Source of the DNA: Pedobacter nyackensis
GTDB taxonomy: Bacteria; Bacteroidota; Bacteroidia; Sphingobacteriales; Sphingobacteriaceae
Direction of reading: 5' to 3'
DNA: 64,000 bases
NCBI RefSeq assembly: GCF_900176505.1
Contig: NZ_FWYB01000004.1
Location: forward strand, 62,001-126,000
Position numbers and translations under genes: made by a program. Below, one piece after another: positions 26,559 through 36,592 of the stretch. Below the pieces are notes generated by a model, which ran no database searches, was not told where the DNA came from, and saw only the letters and a list, made by a program, of their open reading frames with translations. How positions within the stretch are numbered: the first letter of the stretch is position 1; every line of letters starts with the position of its first letter.

Positions 26559-28965
26559 TATCCACAGTTTCTTTTTTGTCGCCCGCAAGCAGCAGATTTT
26601 TTAAACGCTGATACATAAACGAAATAACGAGTAATAATATTCCCAATGATATAAAGGCTGCAATTTTTCCTCCTTCGGATAGACCTCTTAAATCAAAAAT
26701 GAATAATTTAAGTAAAGTAACAGCCAATAAGGTAATAGAGATGATCCGGATGTTTTTAGATTTCCATCTCATACCTATATATATACATAGAAAAGCAAAA
26801 CATCCCCATAGAATTGCAAAGCCTGTTTTATGATTGTTTTCTAAAATAAATGCAAGACTCTTTTCTTTTGAATATTGCGACATCGCCACCAAATGATCAA
26901 GTTCGGCGCTGGCTACGTAAAGTACAATAAAGGCAATAAACCATTGCAAGGCAACTAAACCCGAAGTGGATTTTATGCTTTTTTCATTGCCGTATAGTGC
27001 ATATAGCATAAAACCGATTAGAATAACCAGCAGGTAATGGAAGAGATAATTACTGAAGCTGATGTTGTGCACTTCAAGATAACCGTTTCTTAATAAAATA
27101 GTTTCTGAATTAAAGATCAGAATGTAGCATATCAGGCAGACTGCCGCAAGGCCGGCAACAATATATTTAAACCCTTCTGTTTCTGTATGACGTATGGCAA
27201 TTAACAAAATAGTAATAAACAGGTAACTAAAGCACCCTAATGCCAGTATTCTTAAGAGCGGAAAATAATTGTGAGCCTGGTAGTTTAGTTCAAAAGCAAT
27301 AACCAGGTAACCAATTATGATCGAGGCAATCGCCAGGATGGTTCTTGAAGTCTTAATTTCCCGGAAAAGAATGGATTTTATCTCTGATTTAAGGAGCTTA
27401 GAATACAATATCAACGCAATCACTACAACCAGTCCGGTTATAAACCCCTTGTTTGCCAAAGGAGTCAATCGGTTCGTTGTGTGGTACAAGCTGCTTCCAT
27501 AAACCTGTTGCCAATCCATAACCAGGCTAATACCCAGTAAAACCAATATGATTACAGAGGATTGTTTGATGAGTGTAATGCCCGATTTTTGTGATAACCA
27601 AAGCAGTAATACACTTTCAGCGGCCCAGAATAGGGTAATGTGATTGCCTTTTAGTTGTACCGGTGCTGCCAGACTTATAAAAGTAAGCACCAGTCCAATA
27701 AGAAGGTAAATAAGGTTTCTGTCTATTTTATCATTTTTATACAAGGCATAAGCAAAAGCTAAGTTTATCAAGCCCAGCAAGGCCGTAAATAACCCTTGGT
27801 AATCTCCACCACCAAGTTTGCTAAGTATAAGCATTCCGGCAGAATAGTATAAAAATGTATTACTCAGTAGAATTCCGATTTCAAGCGCATTGAAATTAGT
27901 CTTCTCTTTAATGTTGTTGATGATGTTCATCAAGAGAAAAATGAGATAAAACAGTGAGGCAAATACGAGTGCACCGGTGTAAGGAGGGTGCTTATCATCA
28001 CTTGCCAATACTTTAGTCGTTAGCCAGCTGCCAAACAATACAATAGTGAAACCATAGCAGATGATATTGATGATCGACCATTTTTTGTAATAGGCCAGTA
28101 CCAGCATCCCAATATTTAAAGTTAGGATATAGGTGAAAAGCACAATGTAGTTACCTTCGCCGGTGCTTACCATAAATGGAGCGCTAAAACCGCCGAGTAT
28201 AGCAAAGATAGCCAGTTCTTTGCGGTCGTAACTAAGTGATAAAAGCACTGTAAAGCCAGTGATTAATATGGTTAGGATAAAAGCCAGTGTCTGACTAAAT
28301 AACTGGTATTGATGAAAGCCAATGGTAACTGTAAAATATAGGATAGCCACGCCTCCGCCTACCAGTACAGAACTAAAGGTTGAAAATGACTTCCGGAGTT
28401 TATGCGCGAGTCCTATCAGCACACCACCACAAATAAAGCCTATACTTACACGGCCAATTTCGTTGATCCAGTCTTTATCTATAGCATACTTTAGGAAGAA
28501 TCCCATACCCAATACCAGGATGACTATACCAATTTTATTAAATAGGTTTTCGCCAATAAATTTCTCCAGATCAGGGTTTCGTTCACTGAATGATGGCTTT
28601 TGCTGGGGCGGAGGAGAGCTGAAGTAAGTTTCGGAAATCGATTCTGTTACAGGAACAGCTTCAATTGTATTGATGATTTCCGGTTCTTCAACAGGAATGC
28701 TTTCTTGCACAGGTTCCTGTGTGATCTCTTCTTTACGCTGATAAGGTGTGAAAGGTTTAAAGGTTTCTTGTTGAACGATTTGTTCAATAGGTTTCTCAAC
28801 AGTTTGTTCTGCTGGAGTTGATGATTCCTTGTTAGCTAGCAGACTGGATAAGTGTTCAATTTTGAGGTATAGAAATTCGAGTTTCTCTGTTAAATTCCTT
28901 TTTAATTGCAGTATAACTATTAGGATTATAACAATGAGAGCGAATATAACCGTTTCTAAAAACAT
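26548..28965 (-). CDS. DUF2339-family multipass membrane protein
   Basis: 805 residues. One N-terminal helix is followed by a Glu/Pro/Gln-rich linker (residues about 50-130), the conserved segment LEKFIGENLFNKIGIVILVLGMGFFLKYAID, and then about 20 or more hydrophobic helices to the end. This is the DUF2339 architecture. It is an inner-membrane protein of unknown biochemical role. It is co-transcribed with the DUF3999 gene, whose start overlaps its stop. No catalytic motif is evident. Confidence 0.85.
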   Translation of the reverse strand: MFLETVIFALIVIILIVILQLKRNLTEKLEFLYLKIEHLSSLLANKESSTPAEQTVEKPIEQIVQQETFKPFTPYQRKEEITQEPVQESIPVEEPEIINTIEAVPVTESISETYFSSPPPQQKPSFSERNPDLEKFIGENLFNKIGIVILVLGMGFFLKYAIDKDWINEIGRVSIGFICGGVLIGLAHKLRKSFSTFSSVLVGGGVAILYFTVTIGFHQYQLFSQTLAFILTILITGFTVLLSLSYDRKELAIFAILGGFSAPFMVSTGEGNYIVLFTYILTLNIGMLVLAYYKKWSIINIICYGFTIVLFGSWLTTKVLASDDKHPPYTGALVFASLFYLIFLLMNIINNIKEKTNFNALEIGILLSNTFLYYSAGMLILSKLGGGDYQGLFTALLGLINLAFAYALYKNDKIDRNLIYLLIGLVLTFISLAAPVQLKGNHITLFWAAESVLLLWLSQKSGITLIKQSSVIILVLLGISLVMDWQQVYGSSLYHTTNRLTPLANKGFITGLVVVIALILYSKLLKSEIKSILFREIKTSRTILAIASIIIGYLVIAFELNYQAHNYFPLLRILALGCFSYLFITILLIAIRHTETEGFKYIVAGLAAVCLICYILIFNSETILLRNGYLEVHNISFSNYLFHYLLVILIGFMLYALYGNEKSIKSTSGLVALQWFIAFIVLYVASAELDHLVAMSQYSKEKSLAFILENNHKTGFAILWGCFAFLCIYIGMRWKSKNIRIISITLLAVTLLKLFIFDLRGLSEGGKIAAFISLGILLLVISFMYQRLKNLLLAGDKKETVDNEI

Positions 28966-29054
28966 AAGGGGCAGATTTGGTTTGGCTTTAAAGGTAATAA
29001 AAACCTAAACTATTTGCCCTCTATGCATTATATTTTTAGAATGGTTGCTGGTTG

Positions 29055-29786
29055 CTATTTTTCGATCACATCTCCGGCGCCCAAAATAGTTTTTTCTATT
29101 TCCGGATTTCCGCTGTAGTATACGTGTCCGGATCCGCTGATCAGTGCTTTTATTTTACCATCTGTATTTACATTGATCTGGCCTTTACCACTTATCCTCG
29201 CTGAAAGTTCATTTACTGAAAGTGTTTTACCTCCGAAGCTACCCGGACCGCTTAGGGTAACACTTGCTTTGTCGGCCTTACCACTGATATTGACTGCACC
29301 TGAGCCGCTCACAACTCCTGTGATTTTATCTGTTTCAACATTGGCCTTGATCGTGCCTGAACCACTAAGCGTAGTTGCAAATTCAGACGCCGTAATTGTA
29401 CCCGACACGCTGATACTGCCATTGCCACTCATGGTTAGGCTGCTAATCTGTTTTGCAGTTACATAGGCAACGATTTTTTTATTCTCATATTTTTTCGCCC
29501 AGCTTGTCCAGCTAGTTTTTGGGCGGATCATTAGGATGCTTCCTTTAACTTCGCTAACCAAAGTTGAAATGGCTTCCTCATCTCCCTCAAATCTTAAACT
29601 TTCCTGATTCCCGAATTTCACGATGACCACAATAGGGCCGCCAGCTGCGATGCCGTTAAAATTTTTTACGTTTCTCTCTTCTAAAGTATACTGGGGTATA
29701 TTTTTTGGCTGGGAAGCATGAGCAGATGCGCCGTCAAGCTGTAAAAATAAAAGTGTAGTAAATAGTAATGTGAATAATGATTTCAT
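29055..29786 (-). CDS. Secreted head-GIN-domain (DUF2807) protein
   Basis: 243 residues with a signal peptide ending near ASAHASQ. After VKNFNGIAAGGPIVVIVKFG come repeating short strands punctuated by SGSG and SGNG turns (SLTMSGNGSISVSGTI, TLSGSGTIKA, VSGSGAVNISG, LSGPGSFGG). This is the parallel beta-helix signature of the putative auto-transporter adhesin head GIN domain. It is exported, but its partner and role are unknown. It is a single gene, separated by 89 bp from the DUF2339 gene. Confidence 0.88.
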   Translation of the reverse strand: MKSLFTLLFTTLLFLQLDGASAHASQPKNIPQYTLEERNVKNFNGIAAGGPIVVIVKFGNQESLRFEGDEEAISTLVSEVKGSILMIRPKTSWTSWAKKYENKKIVAYVTAKQISSLTMSGNGSISVSGTITASEFATTLSGSGTIKANVETDKITGVVSGSGAVNISGKADKASVTLSGPGSFGGKTLSVNELSARISGKGQINVNTDGKIKALISGSGHVYYSGNPEIEKTILGAGDVIEK

Positions 29787-29874
29787 GTGCTTATGTATAT
29801 AGTAATGTATAAAATTAAGAGATTCCCCCGAATTTTATAATAAGACGCATGAGTTGGTAGTTTATTGCCTTGGA

Positions 29875-30117
29875 TTATTTTACCAGAACTCCATCATGAA
29901 TAAGGATGCTATCCCGGATAGAATTTAACAGCGGGAGCTCAATCTGGCAATCCAGGCTCTGTCGGCAATGAGTATAGTCGTTATTGTCAATTTCAATTGT
30001 CGCAATACGTTCTTGTTGCTCATTAAAGATCTGGTATTGCTCATGGTTGAGGGGTTTGATAATAAATGAATGACCGATACCCTCGTGATCGGCTGCTTTG
30101 ATATGAAATTGCTTCAT
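29875..30117 (-). CDS. Small hypothetical protein, 80 residues
   Basis: 80 residues, acidic and soluble, with no signal peptide or membrane segment. The sequence (FHIKAADHEGIGHSFIIKPLNHEQYQIF in part, then an IATIEID strand) looks like a small beta-rich domain. I recognise no family. It has normal codon use and an ATG with an A-rich upstream region. It sits between the GIN gene and purL, on the same strand as both but with wide gaps. Confidence 0.6.
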   Translation of the reverse strand: MKQFHIKAADHEGIGHSFIIKPLNHEQYQIFNEQQERIATIEIDNNDYTHCRQSLDCQIELPLLNSIRDSILIHDGVLVK

Positions 30118-30275
30118 AGCTTTAGGTTTTAGTGCAAGTGCTTAACAAATTGAAATACAGATTGTTCTGATGTTTTTTTAATTTGTACAAAAAATGTGCA
30201 TTGATTTCGAGCTATTTACAACGAGAATGAGGAAAGGAGGGTTGGGATTACGGAGTTTTTGTATTTGCTGCAAAT

Positions 30276-30322
30276 TAAAAACCCGGTTGGTACTGGTATT
30301 GTTTACCTGTACAGCAACCGGG
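30276..30322 (-). terminator. Terminator of purL
   Basis: CCCGGTTG (30282-30289) pairs with CAACCGGG (30315-30322), and inner segments GTAC/GTAC and GGTA/TACC extend the stem. Read on the minus strand it is followed by TTTTTAATTTG. It lies 45 bp beyond the purL stop and fits a rho-independent terminator. Confidence 0.75.
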
Positions 30323-30366
30323 ATAGTATATGTAATGAATAATAGCTAAACTAGCTAATAATCAAG

Positions 30367-33300
30367 TTATTTAGCGTGTTTTTCAACCCATTTACGGGCG
30401 TTTACGAATGCTTCCATCCATGGAGTTACCTCATCTTTACGCCCTTTAGGGTAATTTGCCCAGTGCCATTGGAACAATGAACGTTCAATGTGAGGCATCA
30501 TTACCAGATGGCGACCAGATTCGTCACACATCATGGCTGTGTTGTAGTGAGATCCGTTAGGATTGGCAGGGTAGCTTTCATAAGCGTATTTAGCCACAAT
30601 ACCATATTGATCTTCTGAGTAAGGTAATTGGAAACAACCTTCACCATGTGAAACCCACACGCCAAGTGTGCTGCCTGCTAATGAAGAAAGCATGATGGAA
30701 TTGTTTTCAGCAATAGTCAATGAAGTAAATATACTTTCGTGTTTATGACTTTCATTATGCAGCATTTTTGGCTTCTCTTCATGATCTTTATTAATCAGGC
30801 CAAGCTCCACAAAAAGCTGACAACCGTTACAAATTCCTACAGACAATGTATCCGGACGATCGAAGAAATTCTCTAAAGCTATTTTAGCTTTTTCGTTGTA
30901 CATAAATGCACCAGCCCATCCCTTAGCCGATCCCAATACATCAGAGTTAGAGAAACCACCTACAGCACCAATAAATTGAATGTCTTCCAATGTTTCTCTT
31001 CCTGAGATTAAATCAGTCATGTGTACATCTTTCACATCAAAACCTGCAAGGTACATAGCGTTAGCTACCTCACGTTCCGAGTTACTTCCTTTTTCACGAA
31101 GGATAGCTGCTTTAGGACGAGGTTTGCTCTGATCAATAACCGGTTTTTTGCCGTCAAACTGTGCAGGGAAATTGTATTTTAAAAGCTGGTTTTTATAGTT
31201 GTCAAAACGTTCTTTAGCTTTAACAGGTCCGCTTTGTTTTTTGTCAAGCAAATAAGAAGTTTTGAACCATACATCACGTAAGTGATCAATATCAAAGTTT
31301 AAAGGTTCAGATGAACCATTTTTAACAGTTAAAGTTGCTTCAGAAGTTGCTTCACCGATTTTATGGTAATCAACACCCTTTGCTGCAAATACAGCTTCAA
31401 CAGCCGGATCAGCCTGGAATACGATACCAATGTTTTCTGCAAAAAGCAATTTGATCATATCTTGCTCACCTAGTGCAGATAAGTCAAGATTTGCACCTAA
31501 ATCGCGGTCTGCAAAACAAAGTTCCAATAGGGTAGTAATTAAACCACCGCTACCAATATCGTGTCCTGCTTGTATTTTTTCTTCAGTAATTAATTGCTGA
31601 ATGGTATTAAATGCATTTTTAAGCTGAGCTGCATCTTTTACATCAGGAGTTTCTTCACCAATCTTATTTAAAATCTGAGCGAAAGAAGAACCGCCTAATT
31701 TATAAGTATCATTAGAAAGGTTGATGTAATAAATTGAACCGCCATTTTTCTGCAAAACAGGCTCTACTACCTGAGTCACATTAATACAGTTGCCTGCTGC
31801 TGAGATGATCACTGTTCCAGGCGCAATAACGTCGCCGTCTTTGTACTTTTGCTTCATCGAAAGTGAATCTTTACCTGTTGGGATATTGATTCCAAGGCTG
31901 ATCGCAAAATCAGAACAAGCCTTTACAGCTTCATATAATCTTGCATCTTCTCCTTCGTTTTTACAAGCCCACATCCAGTTGGCCGAAAGCGATACGCTTT
32001 TCAATCCGTCTTTTAAAGGAGCCCATACAATGTTTGAAAGCGATTCGGCAATAGCAATACGACTACCTGCTCCAGCATCAATTAATGCTGAAATTGGTGC
32101 ATGTCCTATTGAAGTAGCAATACCTTCTTTGCCTTCGAAATCCAACGCCATTACACCACAGTTGTTTAGTGGCAATTGCAAAGGACCTGCACATTGTTGT
32201 TTAGCTACACGACCACCAACACAACGGTCAACTTTATTCGTTAACCAATCTTTGGAGGCTACTGCTTCCAGTTGCAATACCTGCTCCAGATATTCATTAA
32301 GCAAGTTTGCATCGTAAGTAATGGATTGATATTTCCTGTCGATGGTTTTGTCTTCCATTACCACTTTCGGAGAACTACCAAACATATCTTTTAGTTCCAG
32401 GTCCATTGGTTTAACACCAGTTGTTGCTGATTCGAAAGTAAAACGATGATCGCCGGTTACTGTACCTACAGTGTACATTGGTGCACGCTCACGATCTGCA
32501 ATTTTTTGCAGGGTGTCTATATCTTTTTCGCCAATCACCAAGCCCATACGTTCCTGAGATTCGTTGCCGATAATTTCTTTTGATGATAGGGTAGGGTCGC
32601 CTACTGGTAATTTATCCAGATCAATCTTTCCACCTGTTTCTTCAACCAGTTCCGACAGACAGTTTAAGTGACCACCAGCACCATGATCATGTATAGATAT
32701 GATGCTATTGTGTTCGCTCTCCACCATACCACGTACCGCATTGGCTGCTCTTTTCTGCATTTCAGGGTTTGAACGCTGGATAGCATTCAATTCGATACCT
32801 GAACCTAAAGCTCCTGTATCGGCTGAGGATACAGCTGCACCACCCATACCAATTCTATAGTTTTCACCACCCAGAACAACAATTTTGTCGCCTGCTGAAG
32901 GTTTTTGTTTTTTAGCCTGGCTGGCTTTTCCATAACCAACACCACCTGCAAGCATGATTACTTTATCGAATCCTAACTTGCGTGAATCTTCTTCATGTTC
33001 AAAAGTCAATACTGATCCTGTGATCAATGGCTGACCGAACTTATTTCCAAAATCAGTTGCTCCGTTAGAAGCTTTAATCAGGATATCCATTGGTGTTTGG
33101 TATAGCCATGCTCTTTCCTCAACTCCTTTTTCCCATGGACGGTTTTCTTCCAGACGAGATAATGCAGTCATATATACTGCAGTACCTGCAAGTGGCAATG
33201 AGCCTTGTCCGCCAGCCAGCCTGTCTCTGATCTCACCACCAGAACCGGTAGCAGCACCATTAAAAGGTTCAACTGTAGTAGGGAAATTATGCGTTTCGGC

Positions 33301-34035
33301 TTTAATAGAGATTACAGATTCAAAATCAGTTAAAGCATAAAAATCAGGTATATCTGCACGTTTAGGGGCAAATTGTTTAACTGTTGGACCTTTAATAAAG
33401 GCTACGTTATCTTTATATGCAGAAACAATATCGTTAGGATTTTCTTCTGAAGTCTTACGGATCAGTTTGAATAATGATGTAGGTTGTTCTACGCCATCGA
33501 TTACAAATTTACCGTTAAAGATTTTATGACGACAGTGCTCAGAGTTAACTTGTGAGAATCCGAATACTTCAGAATCTGTAAGTGGTCTGCCTATTCTTGT
33601 AGCCAGTGAATTTAAGTATTCAACTTCGTCCTCGCTCAATGAAAGTCCTTCTTGCTTGTTGTATGCAGCAATGTCAGTTATTTCAAGGATGGGCTCAGGT
33701 TTGATGTTGATCGTATATATATGCTGATCAAGCTGGTTGTATTTCTGCGAAAGCATTGGATCGAAGTCCGCAAAATTCTCTTCTACTTTTTGAAACTCCT
33801 CAATACGGATGATATCTTGTATATCCATGTTTTGGGTAATCTCTACAGCATTCGTGCTCCATGGTGTTACCATCGCTGCGCGAGGGCCAACAAAAAAATC
33901 AGTTAATGTTGTTTCTGCTTGTAGCTTTGCGCCGCCAAACAGCCATTCTAGTTTCGTAATATCGGTTGTTGACAGGTCTCGTTCTATTTGTAAAGCGAAA
34001 ACCGTATTGGATGGACTTAAGAAGAAATAAATCAT
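30367..34035 (-). CDS. purL: Phosphoribosylformylglycinamidine synthase, single-chain
   Basis: Converts FGAR to FGAM using glutamine and ATP, step four of purine synthesis. 1222 residues from the ATG at 34035. A start at 34056 is excluded because it falls inside the -7 box. This is the large fused form: an N-terminal PurS-like domain (MIYFFLSPSNTVFALQIE), a linker, a tandem synthetase core (FGFSQVNSEHCRHKIFNG, ETHNFPTTVEPFNGAATGSGGEIRD) and a C-terminal glutamine amidotransferase domain with nucleophile Cys in SVGICNGCQLF and a closing His/Glu pair in MMPHIERS. It is a single gene with its own promoter signal and terminator. Confidence 0.97.
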   Translation of the reverse strand: MIYFFLSPSNTVFALQIERDLSTTDITKLEWLFGGAKLQAETTLTDFFVGPRAAMVTPWSTNAVEITQNMDIQDIIRIEEFQKVEENFADFDPMLSQKYNQLDQHIYTINIKPEPILEITDIAAYNKQEGLSLSEDEVEYLNSLATRIGRPLTDSEVFGFSQVNSEHCRHKIFNGKFVIDGVEQPTSLFKLIRKTSEENPNDIVSAYKDNVAFIKGPTVKQFAPKRADIPDFYALTDFESVISIKAETHNFPTTVEPFNGAATGSGGEIRDRLAGGQGSLPLAGTAVYMTALSRLEENRPWEKGVEERAWLYQTPMDILIKASNGATDFGNKFGQPLITGSVLTFEHEEDSRKLGFDKVIMLAGGVGYGKASQAKKQKPSAGDKIVVLGGENYRIGMGGAAVSSADTGALGSGIELNAIQRSNPEMQKRAANAVRGMVESEHNSIISIHDHGAGGHLNCLSELVEETGGKIDLDKLPVGDPTLSSKEIIGNESQERMGLVIGEKDIDTLQKIADRERAPMYTVGTVTGDHRFTFESATTGVKPMDLELKDMFGSSPKVVMEDKTIDRKYQSITYDANLLNEYLEQVLQLEAVASKDWLTNKVDRCVGGRVAKQQCAGPLQLPLNNCGVMALDFEGKEGIATSIGHAPISALIDAGAGSRIAIAESLSNIVWAPLKDGLKSVSLSANWMWACKNEGEDARLYEAVKACSDFAISLGINIPTGKDSLSMKQKYKDGDVIAPGTVIISAAGNCINVTQVVEPVLQKNGGSIYYINLSNDTYKLGGSSFAQILNKIGEETPDVKDAAQLKNAFNTIQQLITEEKIQAGHDIGSGGLITTLLELCFADRDLGANLDLSALGEQDMIKLLFAENIGIVFQADPAVEAVFAAKGVDYHKIGEATSEATLTVKNGSSEPLNFDIDHLRDVWFKTSYLLDKKQSGPVKAKERFDNYKNQLLKYNFPAQFDGKKPVIDQSKPRPKAAILREKGSNSEREVANAMYLAGFDVKDVHMTDLISGRETLEDIQFIGAVGGFSNSDVLGSAKGWAGAFMYNEKAKIALENFFDRPDTLSVGICNGCQLFVELGLINKDHEEKPKMLHNESHKHESIFTSLTIAENNSIMLSSLAGSTLGVWVSHGEGCFQLPYSEDQYGIVAKYAYESYPANPNGSHYNTAMMCDESGRHLVMMPHIERSLFQWHWANYPKGRKDEVTPWMEAFVNARKWVEKHAK

Positions 34036-34053
34036 GCTTTTATTTTGAAGATG

Positions 34054-34061
34054 CAAATTTA
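34054..34061 (-). promoter_or_regulatory. -7 element of purL
   Basis: TAAATTTG on the minus strand matches TAnnTTTG, 18 bp before the chosen ATG. There is no clear -33 TTG. It fixes the start of purL at 34035 rather than 34056. Confidence 0.55.
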
Positions 34062-34145
34062 GCGTTAAAATTTTAAAACAGTAAGGATCATGTGTAATAT
34101 ATCCTTCATTTTATTGCAGTATCGGCCTGTTTTGTAAGATTTCTT

Positions 34146-34153
34146 TAGCTTTG
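34146..34153 (+). promoter_or_regulatory. Candidate -7 element of trmN6 operon
   Basis: TAGCTTTG matches TAnnTTTG and lies 48 bp before the ATG at 34202. TTG triplets upstream are at spacings of 11 and 29 bp, outside the usual range, so this is tentative. Confidence 0.4.
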
Positions 34154-34201
34154 TGATTATAATTAAAGGAATACACGCTTTTAACACGATTGCAGAAGTC
34201 T

Positions 34202-34906
34202 ATGGGGAATGTTTTTAAGTTCAAAAAATTTGAAGTAAACCAGACGGGCTGCGCTATGAAAATCAATACGGATGGTGTTTTGCTTGGGGCTATAGCTGAG
34301 CAAGCGAATGCAAAGCAGATTCTGGATATTGGAACCGGAACAGGGGTAATCGCTATGATGCTTGCGCAACGGTTCCCCGGCGCACAAATTGAAGCCGTTG
34401 AAATTGACGAACAGGCTGCAATGACTGCGGGCGCTAATTTTAAAAGTTCAAGCTTTGCCGCGAACTGCCGTGCTCACCATGGCGATATCGCGACTTATCA
34501 ATCGGGGATTAAATATGATCTTGTGGTTTCGAATCCACCTTATTTTGTAAATGACCTGAAAAATCAGGAACACAGGAAAGGGATTGCCAGGCATGCAGGC
34601 TCGCAGTTTTTTGAATCTATGTTGTTGCGTGTTGCCGATTTGCTGGATAAGTCAGGCAGCTTCTGGTATATTTTACCTGTAAAGCAAGCCGAAAGCATGA
34701 TTCAGATGGCTTCGGATTTCGGTTTGTCTCCATCTTTAATTATTCGTCTGCACTCAGATGACAGTAAACCCGAGTTCAGATGGATCGTTTGTCTGGATTA
34801 TACCGGAAACAAAACAACTCATCAGAATTTATACATTTATAAAACGGAAGGTGTTTATACGGATGCTTACAGGCAGCTGTTAAAAGACTTTTTTCTTGCT
34901 TTTTAA
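34202..34906 (+). CDS. trmN6: tRNA1(Val) (adenine(37)-N6)-methyltransferase
   Basis: 234 residues from the ATG at 34202; a TTG at 34190 would add four residues. It is a class I SAM-dependent methyltransferase that makes m6A37 in tRNA-Val. Visible motifs are FKQF-like FKFKKFEV, CAMKINTDGVLLGA, the SAM-binding ILDIGTGTGVIAMMLAQ, the acidic EAVEID and the catalytic NPPY. These match the YfiC/TrmN6 family closely. It is followed 6 bp later by a phosphoesterase gene and then fbp, a likely three-gene unit. Confidence 0.92.
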   Translation: MGNVFKFKKFEVNQTGCAMKINTDGVLLGAIAEQANAKQILDIGTGTGVIAMMLAQRFPGAQIEAVEIDEQAAMTAGANFKSSSFAANCRAHHGDIATYQSGIKYDLVVSNPPYFVNDLKNQEHRKGIARHAGSQFFESMLLRVADLLDKSGSFWYILPVKQAESMIQMASDFGLSPSLIIRLHSDDSKPEFRWIVCLDYTGNKTTHQNLYIYKTEGVYTDAYRQLLKDFFLAF

Positions 34907-34912
34907 TCCATA

Positions 34913-35404
34913 ATGAAGAAAATAGGACTAATGTCGGACACGCACGGCTTTTTAGATGATGCCGTTTTTAAGCACTTTGCTGACTGCGATGAAATATGGC
35001 ATGCAGGGGATTTTGGACCGGATGTAGCAGAGCGACTTGCAGCATTTAAACCTTTAAAAGGTGTTTATGGGAATATCGATGATAAAGAGATCCGTTCGGT
35101 ATATCCGGAGCATCTTCGCTTCAACTGTGAAAAGGTGGATGTATGGATGACGCATATAGGCGGGTATCCGGGTAGGTATGCGCCGCAAGTTAAGAGCGAA
35201 ATTTACACTAAGCCTCCGATGTTATTTATTTCCGGGCATTCACATATTTTAAAAGTGATGTTTGACAAGAAAATAAATTGTCTGCATATAAATCCCGGTG
35301 CAGCGGGAAATTCTGGCTGGCATCGAATAAAAACTTTGGTTACATTTTGTATTTCAGAAGAAAAAATCCATACCTTAGCGGTCATAGAAATAGGTAATAG
35401 ATAA
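34913..35404 (+). CDS. YfcE/MJ0936-type metallophosphoesterase
   Basis: 163 residues, cytoplasmic. The calcineurin-like metal sites are complete: Asp-His in GLMSDTHG, Asp in WHAGDFG, Asn in GVYGNIDD, His in VWMTHIGG and Gly-His-Ser-His in FISGHSHI, with NPGAAG after. The small size and motif order fit the YfcE family of phosphodiesterases. The substrate is unknown. It is closely linked to trmN6 upstream (6 bp) and fbp downstream (21 bp). Confidence 0.9.
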   Translation: MKKIGLMSDTHGFLDDAVFKHFADCDEIWHAGDFGPDVAERLAAFKPLKGVYGNIDDKEIRSVYPEHLRFNCEKVDVWMTHIGGYPGRYAPQVKSEIYTKPPMLFISGHSHILKVMFDKKINCLHINPGAAGNSGWHRIKTLVTFCISEEKIHTLAVIEIGNR

Positions 35405-35425
35405 CGTATAAAATACACTAAGTAT

Positions 35426-36496
35426 ATGACAGGTATAAAAACACTTGGTCAATTCATAATCGAGAAACAGGCTGATTTCTCTTATGCAAAAGGAGAGCTT
35501 TCCAGGTTGCTGAGGGATATCGGTATTGCTGCAAAAATAGTTAACAGGGAGGTTAATAAAGCCGGCCTTGTGGATATTTTAGGCGAAGCCGGAACAATTA
35601 ACATTCAGGGTGAAGGGCAGCAGAAATTAGATGTATTTGCCAATACGCAATTTATTAGTGCGCTTACAAGCGGCGGTGAATGTTGTATTGTGGCTACAGA
35701 AGAGGAAGATGATTTTGTGCCAATTGACTCTCCGGTATCAAAAAATGCTAAATATATTGTTTGTATTGATCCGCTAGACGGCTCTTCAAACATAGATGTG
35801 AATGTTGCTGTAGGTACCATTTTTTCTATTTATAGAAGGAAATCAACAGAAGGTATGGCTACTTTATCTGATGTATTGCAAAAAGGAACTCAACAGGTTG
35901 CCGCGGGTTATGTGATCTATGGATCATCTACCATGCTTGTATATACAACAGGGAAAGGTGTGAACGGATTTACTTTAGATCCTTCTATAGGTGAGTTTTG
36001 CTTATCGCATCCGAATCTTAAAATACCTGAAAGTGGAAACATTTATTCTATTAATGAAGGTAACTACGTTCATTTCCCTGAGGGTGTGAAAAAATATATT
36101 AAATATGCACAGGTAGAAGATAAAGCTACCAACAGACCTTATACTTCAAGGTATATTGGTTCAATGGTGGGTGATATTCATCGTAACCTGATCAAAGGTG
36201 GTATTTATATTTATCCTACAACTTCAAGTTCTCCGAATGGGAAGCTAAGGTTATTGTATGAGTGCAATCCGATGGCTTTTATTGTTGAGCAGGCGGGTGG
36301 GGTAGCTTCCGATGGATTTAACAGAATATTGGAAATTGAACCTACAGAATTGCACCAACGAACTTCTATTTTTATTGGATCATCTAATATGGTTAAAGTT
36401 GCCGAAGATTTGATGACTGAGTTTTCTTCTGAAAAGAACAATGCACCTAAAGTTAACGGCACTTCCGTAAACGATCAACTAGGGCAATTGCATTAA
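35426..36496 (+). CDS. fbp: Fructose-1,6-bisphosphatase, class I
   Basis: 356 residues, usual length for class I FBPase. It hydrolyses fructose 1,6-bisphosphate to fructose 6-phosphate in gluconeogenesis in the cytoplasm. The metal-binding motif [12 protein letters not shown] (about residues 111-121), the [15 protein letters not shown] acidic site, [13 protein letters not shown] and [21 protein letters not shown] are all present. It is the last gene of the trmN6 unit and ends before a strong bidirectional terminator. Confidence 0.96.
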   Translation: MTGIKTLGQFIIEKQADFSYAKGELSRLLRDIGIAAKIVNREVNKAGLVDILGEAGTINIQGEGQQKLDVFANTQFISALTSGGECCIVATEEEDDFVPIDSPVSKNAKYIVCIDPLDGSSNIDVNVAVGTIFSIYRRKSTEGMATLSDVLQKGTQQVAAGYVIYGSSTMLVYTTGKGVNGFTLDPSIGEFCLSHPNLKIPESGNIYSINEGNYVHFPEGVKKYIKYAQVEDKATNRPYTSRYIGSMVGDIHRNLIKGGIYIYPTTSSSPNGKLRLLYECNPMAFIVEQAGGVASDGFNRILEIEPTELHQRTSIFIGSSNMVKVAEDLMTEFSSEKNNAPKVNGTSVNDQLGQLH

Positions 36497-36533
36497 CAGA
36501 GGATGCTAAAAATAATTTAAATAATTGATTATA

Positions 36534-36562
36534 AAAACGGCCGCTTTTAAAGCGGCCGTTTT
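36534..36562. terminator. Bidirectional terminator between fbp and rnhA
   Basis: AAAACGGCCGC (36534-36544) pairs perfectly with GCGGCCGTTTT (36552-36562) around TTTTAAA. The stem is flanked by A on the left and TTTTGTTT on the right, so it can terminate fbp on plus and rnhA on minus. Confidence 0.9.
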
Positions 36563-36592
36563 GTTTATTAGCATATTGGATTTAATCTTTGT

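Noticed and set aside
31790..32317. Open frame of 175 codons on the plus strand inside purL
   Set aside because: It is antisense to the conserved core of purL, has no recognisable domain and no promoter signal. It reflects codon bias of the real gene.
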